From positions 43,070-107,069 of the forward strand of contig NZ_QQSV01000007.1 of the NCBI RefSeq assembly GCF_003351145.1: a stretch of 64,000 bases of DNA, in the 5' to 3' direction. A program made the position numbers and the translations under genes. This stretch comes from Meiothermus sp. QL-1 (GTDB lineage: Bacteria > Deinococcota > Deinococci > Deinococcales > Thermaceae). Below are positions 1-7,214 of the stretch, one piece after another. How positions within the stretch are numbered: the first letter of the stretch is position 1; each line of letters starts with the position of its first letter. A model generated the notes under the pieces. That model saw nothing but the letters and a program-made list of their open reading frames with translations. It did not search any database and was not told the origin of the DNA.

Positions 1-227
1 GCCAGGGGGGCCACCACCTCCCCGCTGGCGTTGTAGTAGGTGGTGGGCTTGACCAGAAGCCCCCGCACCTCCTCCCCTGTCAAACCGGCAAAGGCCACCT
101 CGGCCAAAAGCGCCTTTCCTTTGGGGCGGAACCCAGCGGAAAGCCGGTCCAGCACCCAAAAGCCCACGTTGTGCTTGGTGCGAGCATACTGAGGACCCGG
201 GTTGCCCTGTCCGACCACCAGGAACAT
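1..227 (-). CDS. pth: Peptidyl-tRNA hydrolase, N-terminal part (gene runs off the window)
   Basis: The protein cleaves the ester bond of peptidyl-tRNAs that drop off the ribosome, recycling tRNA in the cytoplasm. About 75 N-terminal residues are visible. It begins MFLVVGQGNPGPQYARTKHN, which holds the family's GNPG motif, the RHN/KHN motif with the catalytic His, and later a KPTTYYNASGE stretch matching the usual KPxTYMNxSG. The start is the ATG at 227, placed where Thermus Pth proteins begin. The L25 gene lies directly upstream on the same strand (45-bp gap), a pairing seen in many bacteria (ctc-pth), so the two are probably co-transcribed. The C-terminal half is outside the window. Confidence 0.93.
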   Translation of the reverse strand, partial: MFLVVGQGNPGPQYARTKHNVGFWVLDRLSAGFRPKGKALLAEVAFAGLTGEEVRGLLVKPTTYYNASGEVVAPL

Positions 228-272
228 CGGAAAAAAAGGCCGAACGCCAGGCCCGCTGGCCGCCCAGAAAGG

Positions 273-893
273 CTACTTTTCCTCCTCGCTCTTGCCCTTC
301 TTGATGACCTCCACCTCGGTGGGGGCCGCAGCCGCCTCGGCGGCCAGCTTCTCGGCATCCTCGGGCGGCACGATGGCCACAATGGTGTCGCTCGGGTTCA
401 TGGCCAGCTTCACCCCTGGGGGCAAGACCAGCTCGCTTGCGTGAATGCTGTCGCCAATGCGCAAAGCGCTTACGTCCACTTCGATGAATTCAGGGATAGA
501 CTTGGGCGAGACCCGGACCTGGACGTCGCTGTGCACGAGCTGGAGCACCCCCCCTTCGCGCACCCCCTGGGCCGTGCCCACCACCCTGACCGGCACCCAC
601 ATCTGCACCGGCTCATCGGAGAGGGCGTAGAAATCCACGTGCTCGGGCCGGCGGCGGCGCTTGTCCAGGTTGACCTGGCGCACCAGGGTGTCGACCGTCT
701 TACCTCCCTCGAACTCGAGGGTAATCACGTGGTGGATGCCCGCCGCGCGGAAGACCTTGTCGAACTCCCTCAGGTCCACCATTACCTTGTAGTTCTCCTG
801 CCGGTTGTACACCACCCCCGGAAGCTTGCCCGCGTTGCGCAGGACCGCAGGGCGCTCACTCCCCCGGATCTGGGCCTTGATGCGGTATTCCAT
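273..893 (-). CDS. rplY: 50S ribosomal protein L25/general stress protein Ctc (TL5 type)
   Basis: This is a 5S rRNA-binding protein of the large subunit. It is 206 residues, the same length as Thermus TL5, with an N-terminal L25 beta-barrel (about 1-90, including RRRRPEHVDF, which contacts 5S rRNA in the family) and a C-terminal CTC domain (about 95-185), then a charged tail ending KSEEEK. I chose the ATG at 893 because it follows a good AGGAAGG ribosome site; an in-frame start 18 bases upstream gives a non-homologous extension. A TAAACT box at 922-927 (minus strand) is a plausible -10. It sits upstream of pth. Confidence 0.95.
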   Translation of the reverse strand: MEYRIKAQIRGSERPAVLRNAGKLPGVVYNRQENYKVMVDLREFDKVFRAAGIHHVITLEFEGGKTVDTLVRQVNLDKRRRRPEHVDFYALSDEPVQMWVPVRVVGTAQGVREGGVLQLVHSDVQVRVSPKSIPEFIEVDVSALRIGDSIHASELVLPPGVKLAMNPSDTIVAIVPPEDAEKLAAEAAAAPTEVEVIKKGKSEEEK

Positions 894-955
894 CGCCTTC
901 CTCCAAAACACAAGCCTTCCAAGTTTAGCACAGGGGAGCTTCCCTTATAAACCCC

Positions 956-1720
956 CTAGCCGTGCAGCACCTTGGGCAGGCTCTGCCAGAGGATGAAAAC
1001 CCCCATAACCACCAAAAAGCCAGCGAACCCCCGCCGCAGGGCCAGTTGGGGAATGGAGGCGGCCAGACGCCCCCCAAAAAGACTGCCCAGAATGCCCAGG
1101 GCCGAGAAAAGGAGCACCACCTCCCAGTTCACGCTGTAGCCCTGCTGGGGCAGCAGGTGCAGGTACTTGTAAAAACCGCTGGCCGACTTCATGGCAATGA
1201 TGACCAGGCTGGTCCCCACCGCCAGGTGCATGGAAAGCCCGCCCAGCAGCACCAGGGCAGGGACAATCAAAAAGCCTCCACCCACCCCCACCAGCCCTGT
1301 CAGGGCCCCCACCACCAGGCCATCCAGGATGATCTTGGGGTAGGAGCGGGGCTTGGGCTTGGCCTCCAGCCGGGGGGGGCGAAACATCATATAGGCAGCC
1401 AGCAACATCACCACGGCAAAAAGCCCGAGCTGCCACACCCCTGGCACCCACTGGGAGAGGTAAGCCCCCAGGTAGGTCCCGGCCATCCCGGGCAGACCGA
1501 ACCACACCACGTTGCGCCAGTCGATGAGCCCCTTGCGGGCATAGGGCACCGCCCCGGCCAGGGCGATGAGGCCCACGATGGCCAGCGACTCGGCAATCGC
1601 CAGCTTATCGGGCTCGCCCACCAGGTAGACCAGGATGGGCACCGTAAGGATGGAGCCCCCCGAGCCCAACATCCCTAGGGCGAGACCGATGAGTATGGCC
1701 CCTAGGAGGGCTAGGAGCAT
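956..1720 (-). CDS. TauE/SafE-family sulfite/sulfur anion exporter
   Basis: A 254-residue membrane permease of the TauE/SafE family, which exports sulfite or related sulfonates and sulfur oxyanions. About eight hydrophobic segments are visible, and the two family repeats begin with glycine-rich stretches ([13 protein letters not shown] near residue 17 and [13 protein letters not shown] near residue 141). It overlaps the preceding rhodanese gene by 10 bases and has an AGGAGG site just before the ATG. It is the last gene of the sulfide-oxidation operon; in the staphylococcal cst locus a TauE protein likewise accompanies CstA/CstB/Sqr. Export of sulfite or thiosulfate made upstream is the likely role. 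The substrate is inferred from context. Confidence 0.87.
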   Translation of the reverse strand: MLLALLGAILIGLALGMLGSGGSILTVPILVYLVGEPDKLAIAESLAIVGLIALAGAVPYARKGLIDWRNVVWFGLPGMAGTYLGAYLSQWVPGVWQLGLFAVVMLLAAYMMFRPPRLEAKPKPRSYPKIILDGLVVGALTGLVGVGGGFLIVPALVLLGGLSMHLAVGTSLVIIAMKSASGFYKYLHLLPQQGYSVNWEVVLLFSALGILGSLFGGRLAASIPQLALRRGFAGFLVVMGVFILWQSLPKVLHG

Positions 1721-2040
1721 GGGGCCTCCTTGGGGCAGAGGGAGCGTTCGAGCGGGTAGCCCTGCGCGGCGTAGCCCTGGATACCCCCCACCAGCTTGCC
1801 CACCTCAAACCCCTCGTAGGCCAGGACCTCGGCGGCCAAACCCGCCCTGCTGCCGGTGGCGCAGATGGTCACGATGGGGCTTTTTAGCTGGTCCAGGTGG
1901 TCCAGCAGCTCCTCCAGCGGCAGGTTGCGCGAGCCCGGGACGCGGCCTTGGGCATACTCCTCCGGGGAGCGCACGTCCAGAAGAAGCGCCCCCCGCTTTC
2001 GCCAGAGGGAAAGCTCGTTTGGGAAGACGTCCTGCATCAT
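1711..2040 (-). CDS. Single-domain rhodanese sulfurtransferase
   Basis: A 109-residue rhodanese domain that transfers sulfane sulfur from a persulfide to an acceptor through a cysteine persulfide. The LLDVRSPEEY motif and the active-site loop ICATGSRAG with its Cys are present. Its ATG overlaps the stop of the upstream rhodanese gene by four bases (ATGA), and its own 3' end overlaps the TauE gene, so translation of the three is probably coupled. It has no signal peptide and is likely cytoplasmic. Its exact sulfur donor and acceptor are unknown. Confidence 0.87.
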   Translation of the reverse strand: MMQDVFPNELSLWRKRGALLLDVRSPEEYAQGRVPGSRNLPLEELLDHLDQLKSPIVTICATGSRAGLAAEVLAYEGFEVGKLVGGIQGYAAQGYPLERSLCPKEAPCS

Positions 2041-2378
2041 TTCACCGGCAATCCCTGCCTTCTCCAGGCTTCTAGGCCTCCTGCCAGGTTGTAGACGCGA
2101 AAGCCCCTATCGGCCAGAAAACGAGCGGCCTGGGCGCTGCGGGCCCCGCTGCGGCACTGGCAGATGATCTCCTTGTCCCGGGGTAGCTTCTCCCATTCCT
2201 CGGCAAGGCGGTCGAGCGGAATGGACAAGGAGCCCGGTATCTTGGCCTCCTTTCGCTCCAACGGGGTGCGCACATCCAGAATCAAAGCCCCTGCCTTCGC
2301 CTTTTCGTAGGCCTCTAGAGGGTCCAGGCGGCCCACCGGGGCCCTTCCTGCCAGCAAGCCTTTGAGCCAGGCAATCAA
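2037..2378 (-). CDS. Single-domain rhodanese sulfurtransferase with hydrophobic N-terminus
   Basis: A 113-residue rhodanese protein. The active-site loop is CQCRSGARS, with LILDVRTPLE upstream as the CH2A-like motif. A short N-terminal stretch (MIAWLKGLLAG) could be an amphipathic membrane-contact helix, a feature seen in some small rhodaneses; it is too short to be sure. The start is a TTG that overlaps the stop of the tandem-rhodanese gene by four bases (TTGA) after an AGGTGGAG ribosome site. It is the middle member of a tightly overlapping series of sulfurtransferase genes. Confidence 0.85.
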   Translation of the reverse strand: MIAWLKGLLAGRAPVGRLDPLEAYEKAKAGALILDVRTPLERKEAKIPGSLSIPLDRLAEEWEKLPRDKEIICQCRSGARSAQAARFLADRGFRVYNLAGGLEAWRRQGLPVK

Positions 2379-3037
2379 CGCTCCACCTCAAAGCCCGCCG
2401 CCATCCAGCCGTAGGTGCCGCCCTCGAGGTTCCCCACCAGGGAGCCGTCGAAGCCCTGGCCTACCAGGTAGGCCGAGGCCTGGGAGGAGCGGTTGCCCGA
2501 GGCGCAGACCAGCAGCAGCCTGCGGTCCTTGGGCAGCCGACCAGCCTCAGCCACAAAGCGGCTCAGAGGAATGTTCACCGCCCCCGGAAGGTGGCCCATG
2601 GCGTACTCGTAGGGCTCACGCACGTCCACCACGTAAGCACCCTCCCTAATCCACTGCTGGGCTTCGTGGGGGGTTAGTTCGGTAAAGGGGGTCTCCTGAT
2701 AGGTGGCCTCCTGGGGGGCGGTATCGAGCGGCAGACCCGCCTGGTACCAGGCCATGATGCCCCCTTCGAGGTTGAGAAGGTTGCTGTAGCCCTTGGCCGC
2801 AAGCCAGCCCGCGGCCTGGGCGCTGCGGTTGCCACCGCGGCAGTAGAGCACCACCGGCTTGTCTTTGGGAATCTCGCCATGGCGCTGGGCCAGCTCCGAT
2901 AGGGGGATGAGCTTGGCCCCCTCGATGCGCGCCTGGGCATACTCCTCCGGCTCGCGCACATCCACGAAAAGGACGTTCTCCTCTTGCAGTTTGCGGGCTT
3001 CCTCAGGGCTGATATCGCGGTACGGTACAGCGAGCAT
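2375..3037 (-). CDS. Tandem rhodanese-domain sulfurtransferase
   Basis: A 220-residue protein with two rhodanese domains (about 5-105 and 115-218). Unlike classical TST/MST enzymes, where only the second domain is active, both domains keep an active-site Cys (YCRGGNRS near residue 67 and VCASGNRS near residue 180). The two loops resemble each other and those of the neighbouring single-domain proteins, which suggests local duplication. The ATG follows an AGGAGA site 8 bp downstream of the preceding rhodanese gene. It probably moves persulfide sulfur made by the sulfide:quinone oxidoreductase encoded upstream. Confidence 0.88.
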   Translation of the reverse strand: MLAVPYRDISPEEARKLQEENVLFVDVREPEEYAQARIEGAKLIPLSELAQRHGEIPKDKPVVLYCRGGNRSAQAAGWLAAKGYSNLLNLEGGIMAWYQAGLPLDTAPQEATYQETPFTELTPHEAQQWIREGAYVVDVREPYEYAMGHLPGAVNIPLSRFVAEAGRLPKDRRLLLVCASGNRSSQASAYLVGQGFDGSLVGNLEGGTYGWMAAGFEVER

Positions 3038-3045
3038 AGTCTCTC

Positions 3046-3354
3046 CTATACGGGGCTGGCACAGGGCAGACCGGCTTCACGCCAGGCCTTGAGGCCGCCC
3101 TCGAGCTGCCAGACCTTTTTGTGGCCCAGGTTTTGCAGCGTCTTCAGCGCCTCCTGCGAGCGGTTGCCGCTGCGGCAGTAAAGCAGCACCGGCCGCTCGC
3201 GCTCGAGGTACAAAGGCGCCAGCCGCTCCAGCTTGGAAAGGGGCAGCCGAAGCGCTCCGGGCAGCACGCCCTCCGCCCACTCGTGGGGCTCACGCACATC
3301 CACCACTTGATAGCGTTCCAGAGTCTGGTAGGCTTCCTTGACGTTCAGGTTCAT
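3046..3354 (-). CDS. Single-domain rhodanese sulfurtransferase
   Basis: A 102-residue rhodanese domain with VVDVREPHEW and the active loop YCRSGNRSQ. The ATG follows GAAGGAGG. It is the first of the small rhodanese genes and is separated from the upstream CstB-like gene by a 9-bp-stem hairpin at 3376-3396, which may lower expression of the downstream genes relative to the dioxygenase fusion. Like its neighbours it probably acts as a sulfane-sulfur carrier in the cytoplasm. Confidence 0.87.
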   Translation of the reverse strand: MNLNVKEAYQTLERYQVVDVREPHEWAEGVLPGALRLPLSKLERLAPLYLERERPVLLYCRSGNRSQEALKTLQNLGHKKVWQLEGGLKAWREAGLPCASPV

Positions 3355-3371
3355 AGTCCTCCTTCCGTCGG

Positions 3372-3396
3372 AAAACCCCTGGCCCGGGGCCAGGGG
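3372..3396 (-). terminator. Intra-operon hairpin followed by TTTT (attenuator-like terminator)
   Basis: Stem CCCCTGGCC (3376-3384) pairs perfectly with GGCCAGGGG (3388-3396) around a 3-base loop. Read on the minus strand it is followed by TTTTCC. It lies between the CstB-like gene and the first small rhodanese gene, so partial termination would favour sqr/cstB transcripts over the downstream part. The T tract is short, so read-through is likely. Confidence 0.6.
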
Positions 3397-3412
3397 AGCT
3401 CAACCTTTCGGA

Positions 3413-4855
3413 CTAGGCCCCCACCAGGGTCCGGGCCGGACCCTTCTCCACCGGGAAGCCCTCCTGCTGCCAGGCCCGGATTCCCCCAGTCAGGTTGATG
3501 AGGTTGGTGAAGCCTGCTGCCAAAAGCGCGCTGATGGCAGTAGAGGAGCGGTCGCCCCCCAGGCAGTGCACCACCACCGGCTTGTCCTTGGGGATCTGGT
3601 TCAGGTTGCGCATGACCCGACCTGCGTGGAGGTTCAGGGCCCCAGGGATGTGGCCAGCCTGGTACTCATCGGCCCCCCGCACGTCCAGCACCACTACCTC
3701 ACCCCGCTCCCAGCGGGCCTTGGCTTCGGCCGCGGTAATCTGGGGCACGGTCTCGAGCTCGCCCTTGGCGTAGCCCTCGAGGCCCGGAATGAAGCCCACC
3801 ACCCGGTCAAGCCCGATGCGGATGAGCTGCTTGACCAACTCCTCCACCCGCTCGGGGCTGGCCAGCAGGACAAGGTCGCGGTCGTAGGGCAGGAGCCATC
3901 CGGCCCAGGTGGAGAAATTCTTGCCGGCCGGAATGTTGATGGCACCCTTGAGGTGCCCCCCGGCGAAGGAGAGCTTGTCGCGGGTGTCCACCAGCAGGGC
4001 CCCTTCGGCCTGCTTTTGCCAGAAGGCCTCGGGGCTGAGCTGCGCAGGGCGGGGTAGGCTGCCCAGGATGGGCATCCCGTCGCGGTTCATCCGCTTCATC
4101 TGGGCGAAGTAGTAGGGTGCCTCGGGCTGGCCCGACAGCAGGGCCTTCACAAAGCCCTCCTCATCGTCTTTGCGCAGGTAGTCGGCCCACCAGGCAAAGC
4201 GCCGCTCGTAGCCTACGGTGGTGCTGGCCACCGCCCCCAGGCCCTTGCCGCAGGCGCTGCCGGCCCCGTGGCCGGGCCAGACCTGTATGTAGTCGGGCAG
4301 GGTGAGGAATTTTTCCTTCAGGCTCCTATACATCTGCCGCGCCCCGAGTTCGGCGGTTCCCTTGATACCCGCGGCCTCTTCTAGCAGGTCGGGCCGGCCC
4401 ACATCCCCTACGAACACGAAGTCGCCGGTGAGGAAGTAGCCGGGCTCGCTGGCCACGGCCCCATCCCGCACCAAAAAGCTCAGGTGCTCCGGGGTATGGC
4501 CGGGGGTGTGCACCGCGGTGAGGGTAATGTTCCCTACCTTGATCTCGTCGCCATCCTTTAGGAGCTGGTGGTCGTAGCCCTCCAGTCCCCTGTACTTCCA
4601 GTTTTCGTCGCCCTCATCGGAGAGGTAGAGCCTGGCCCCGGTGGCCTTGGCCAGCTCGCGGGCCCCAGAGAGATAGTCGGCGTGGATGTGGGTCTCGGTG
4701 ACCGCCACAATCCTGAGGCCGTTCTTCCGCGCCTCCTCCAGGTAAACCTGGATGTCCCGCCGGGGGTCCACCACGATGGCCTCCCCCGTCGCCTGGCACC
4801 CGATCAGGTAGCTGCCCTGGGCCAGACCCTCCTCGTAGATGTGCTTGAAGAGCAT
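3413..4855 (-). CDS. CstB-like persulfide dioxygenase: MBL domain + pseudo-rhodanese + rhodanese
   Basis: A 480-residue fusion expected to oxidise a persulfide with O2 to sulfite and pass sulfur to or from it, giving thiosulfate. The N-terminal MBL domain (about 1-250) has THIHADY with His56, GHT with His120 and TGDFVF with Asp145, matching the three iron ligands of ETHE1-type persulfide dioxygenases. A first rhodanese fold (about 265-365) has LLASPER where the catalytic Cys should be, so it is a non-catalytic domain. The second (about 375-475) has the active loop HCLGGDRSS. This order (dioxygenase, pseudo-rhodanese, rhodanese) is that of staphylococcal CstB. I chose the ATG at 4855, six bases after AGGAGG; a TTG at 4861 sits too close. 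The promoter lies within the inverted repeat at 4880-4921. Confidence 0.88.
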   Translation of the reverse strand: MLFKHIYEEGLAQGSYLIGCQATGEAIVVDPRRDIQVYLEEARKNGLRIVAVTETHIHADYLSGARELAKATGARLYLSDEGDENWKYRGLEGYDHQLLKDGDEIKVGNITLTAVHTPGHTPEHLSFLVRDGAVASEPGYFLTGDFVFVGDVGRPDLLEEAAGIKGTAELGARQMYRSLKEKFLTLPDYIQVWPGHGAGSACGKGLGAVASTTVGYERRFAWWADYLRKDDEEGFVKALLSGQPEAPYYFAQMKRMNRDGMPILGSLPRPAQLSPEAFWQKQAEGALLVDTRDKLSFAGGHLKGAINIPAGKNFSTWAGWLLPYDRDLVLLASPERVEELVKQLIRIGLDRVVGFIPGLEGYAKGELETVPQITAAEAKARWERGEVVVLDVRGADEYQAGHIPGALNLHAGRVMRNLNQIPKDKPVVVHCLGGDRSSTAISALLAAGFTNLINLTGGIRAWQQEGFPVEKGPARTLVGA

Positions 4856-4873
4856 GTGCAACCTCCTGGTCGT

Positions 4874-4921
4874 TAAGATATATCCCCTGGGGGTATTTTG
4901 TCAAATACCCCCAGGGGATAT
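4874..4921 (-). promoter_or_regulatory. Perfect 19-bp inverted repeat (paired CsoR/CstR-type operators) embedding a promoter
   Basis: Arms at 4880-4898 and 4903-4921 are perfect inverted repeats around the loop TGTC. Each arm contains a TACCC-N5-GGATA pattern (ATACCCCCAGGGGATAT), close to the TACCC-N5-GGGTA palindromes bound by CsoR/CstR repressors. On the minus strand the loop supplies TTGACA (4904-4899), and a -10 such as TATCTT or TATATC follows after 16-18 bases, inside or just past the second arm. Bound repressors would therefore cover the -35, the spacer and the -10. The first arm starts at the last base of the sqr stop codon, so the transcript of the arm could also fold as a hairpin after sqr. 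The regulator is inferred. Confidence 0.75.
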
Positions 4922-6198
4922 CAGGCCCGGCCCTTTAGCATCAGGTTCCAGTACATAAAGGGCAGGCCGTACTTCTTGAGGAGCCACATATCGTAGCGTT
5001 CCTTCTGGGTGTTGATGAGGGGCACGGTGGGGTGCCAGACGTTGTCGTAGAGGAACTCGGCCAAAAACATCTTGCCGTAGGCGGTGACCAGGGGGCAGGA
5101 GGTGTAGCCGTCGTACTTCTTTTCCGGCGACTTCCCCTTCATCACCGCAAGCAGGTTATCCACCAGCACCGGAGCCTGCTTGCGGATGGCCGCCCCAGTC
5201 TTGGAGGTGGGTAGGCTGCTGGCATCCCCCAGGCTGAAGACGTTGGGGAAGCGCACGTGTTGCAGGGTATGCTTGTCCACCTGCACCCAGCCCAAAGGGG
5301 TGGAGGGGTCAGCCAAGGGGCTCTGCTTGATGAAGTCAGGGGCACTCTGCGGGGGCACCACGTGCAAAAAGTCGTAGGGAATGCGCACCCGGGGCCTGGG
5401 GGCCTGGGGGTTGGCCTTGACCTCGGGGTGGTTGGGGGTGAATTCGAAGACCGCTTCCTTCTTCTCCCCATCCACCGCCACCAGCTCGTGGTGGAAACGG
5501 GTGTCGATGCCGTAGCGCGCCACCACCCGGTCCAGCACCGCCTTCACCTCGGGCACCCCGAAGATGGTGGTGCCCGCCGAGCCAAAGATGATCTGGGCAT
5601 CCTTGGCAAAGCCCTTGCGGCGGGCGTAGTCGGCGGTCAGGTACATGATCTTCTGGGGTGCCCCCCCGCACTTGATGGGGGTGCTGGGCGCGGTGAAGAG
5701 GGCCACCCCTCCCTTGAACTGCTGCAGGAAGGCCCAGGTCTTGGGAACCAGGTCGTAGCGGTAGTTGCTGGCCACCCCGTTTTTCCCCAGGGTCTCCTCC
5801 AGCCCCTCCACCTTGTGCCAGTCAAGCTGAATGCCCGCTGCCACCACTAAAAACTCGTAGCCTACCTCCTTGCCCCCGCGGGTACGCACCACCTGCTGCG
5901 CGGGGTCAATCTCCTCGGCATAGTCGCGAATCCAGCGCACCCCCGGGGGGACATAGCGCTCCTCGGGCCGTACAGTGGCCTCCAGGCTGTAGGCCCCCGC
6001 CCCCACCAGCGTCCAGGCCGGCTGGTAGTAGTGCCTTTCCGAGGGCTCTATAATGGCAACGTCCTCTACCCCCCGCCGGCGGAGCTGGGCCGCCACGGTA
6101 AGGCCAGCCGTACCCCCACCCACGATCAGAACCCGATGCTGGAGACGCTCCTTGCTGCTGATCTGGAGACCTGTGGTCTTTTCTTCCCGTAGAATCAT
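4921..6198 (-). CDS. sqr: Sulfide:quinone oxidoreductase (SQOR-like flavoprotein)
   Basis: A 425-residue FAD enzyme that oxidises sulfide to a persulfide and passes electrons to the quinone pool at the membrane. The FAD-binding motif VGGGTAGLTVA is near residue 26. The two redox cysteines sit in TPIKCGGAPQK (Cys177) and YTSCPLV (Cys368), the same contexts as in human SQOR, so it belongs to the type II branch and not to the FccB-like branch. The C-terminal half ends with an aromatic, amphipathic region suited to monotopic membrane contact. The ATG at 6198 follows AAAGGAGG. It heads the sulfur operon and is divergent from a LysR gene, with a palindromic element between them. Confidence 0.9.
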   Translation of the reverse strand: MILREEKTTGLQISSKERLQHRVLIVGGGTAGLTVAAQLRRRGVEDVAIIEPSERHYYQPAWTLVGAGAYSLEATVRPEERYVPPGVRWIRDYAEEIDPAQQVVRTRGGKEVGYEFLVVAAGIQLDWHKVEGLEETLGKNGVASNYRYDLVPKTWAFLQQFKGGVALFTAPSTPIKCGGAPQKIMYLTADYARRKGFAKDAQIIFGSAGTTIFGVPEVKAVLDRVVARYGIDTRFHHELVAVDGEKKEAVFEFTPNHPEVKANPQAPRPRVRIPYDFLHVVPPQSAPDFIKQSPLADPSTPLGWVQVDKHTLQHVRFPNVFSLGDASSLPTSKTGAAIRKQAPVLVDNLLAVMKGKSPEKKYDGYTSCPLVTAYGKMFLAEFLYDNVWHPTVPLINTQKERYDMWLLKKYGLPFMYWNLMLKGRA

Positions 6199-6221
6199 GG
6201 CTTTTTACCTCCTTTGGTCAT

Positions 6222-6246
6222 GGTTATACCCAGGGTAGATATAACC
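6222..6246. promoter_or_regulatory. Palindromic element between sqr and the LysR gene
   Basis: GGTTATA (6222-6228) and TATAACC (6240-6246) form a perfect inverted repeat with an 11-base spacer, which itself contributes to a smaller palindrome TACCC-A-GGGTA read on the other strand. Size and location fit a LysR-type binding site controlling sqr and the regulator itself. A second short repeat, CAAAT-GGCG-ATTTG, lies at about 6255-6268 next to TATACT, a likely -10 of the LysR gene. The short TACCC/GGGTA core also resembles half of the CstR-like operator at 4880-4921, so CstR binding cannot be excluded. Confidence 0.5.
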
Positions 6247-6310
6247 TTCAGTATGAGCAAATGGCGATTTGTTATACTCGACATTACATGTTGGGTCTCT
6301 TCACATAACC

Positions 6311-7213
6311 ATGCGCCTCAACCCTCGCTATTTGGTGGTCTTCTGCGTGGTGGCCGAGCTGCGCAGCCTAAGCCGGGCGGCCGAGGTGCTAAACCTGAGC
6401 CAGCCTGCGGTCAGCAAGACCCTAAAAGCTCTGGAAGACGCGGTGCGCCAGCCCCTCTACCAGCGCACCTCCCAGGGCATCGCTCTTACCGAGGCGGGCA
6501 AGGCCCTGCTCCCTTATGCCTGCGCGGTCAACCGCAGCCTGGCGCATGCCCTGCGCTTCATCGAGGAGAGGCGGCGACGGCGGGTGCTGCGGCTCGAGGT
6601 GGGCCTTTCCTGGAGCCTGATCCCCCGATACCAAAACACCCTGTTGGCGTGGGCCAGCAGCCCGGAAGCCCGCTGTGAGTTCCAATTGACCAACGGCACC
6701 ACCTTAGAGCTTCTGGAGAAGGTCTACCAGCGCGACATCGCCCTGGCTTTGGTGCTGGGCGGCACCGACGACCTGCCCGAACCCCTGATGGCCCACCGCA
6801 TAAGCAGCGATGAGATGGTGCTGCTGGTGGCCCCCGACCACCCCTGGGCCCAGCTAGGCGGGGTGGCGCTGGGGCAGCTCGAGGGCATGCCCATCCTGGT
6901 GCCCCAGCGCAATTCCCGGCTGCGCCTTCGGCTGGAGCAGTTCCTCGAGCGCTACGGGATTGTCCCCTCGCGCCTGGTGGAGTGCGGCAGCCTGTACGGG
7001 GTCAAGACCGCGGCTGCGGCCGGGCTGGGGGTGGGACTCTCGAGCCGCTCCTTTGCAGAACCCGAGGTATCGGCCGGGCTGCTGCGCGCCCTTTGGGTGG
7101 AGGACGCCGGTTTTACCCTAGGGGTGCACTGGATCTCCTACCCCGAGGCCTCCTTGGACCACGCCACCCGTGAGCAGCTAGGCCACCTGTGGCGCTACCT
7201 GAACCCCCCCTAG
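6311..7213 (+). CDS. LysR-family transcriptional regulator
   Basis: A 300-residue LysR regulator: N-terminal winged helix (about 1-65; FCVVAELRSLSRAAEVLNLS then QPAVSKTLKALE) and a periplasmic-binding-like effector domain (about 90-295). The ATG at 6311 begins MRLNPRYLV, where the HTH normally starts; an in-frame start at 6269 would add 14 unrelated residues. It is divergent from sqr across about 110 bases holding palindromes, so it may control the sulfur operon. The co-inducer is unknown. Confidence 0.88.
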   Translation: MRLNPRYLVVFCVVAELRSLSRAAEVLNLSQPAVSKTLKALEDAVRQPLYQRTSQGIALTEAGKALLPYACAVNRSLAHALRFIEERRRRRVLRLEVGLSWSLIPRYQNTLLAWASSPEARCEFQLTNGTTLELLEKVYQRDIALALVLGGTDDLPEPLMAHRISSDEMVLLVAPDHPWAQLGGVALGQLEGMPILVPQRNSRLRLRLEQFLERYGIVPSRLVECGSLYGVKTAAAAGLGVGLSSRSFAEPEVSAGLLRALWVEDAGFTLGVHWISYPEASLDHATREQLGHLWRYLNPP

Positions 7214-7214
7214 C

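Noticed and set aside
171..950. Long plus-strand reading frame opposite L25
   Set aside because: It is antisense to a certain ribosomal protein gene; long antisense frames are common in GC-rich DNA with strong third-position bias.
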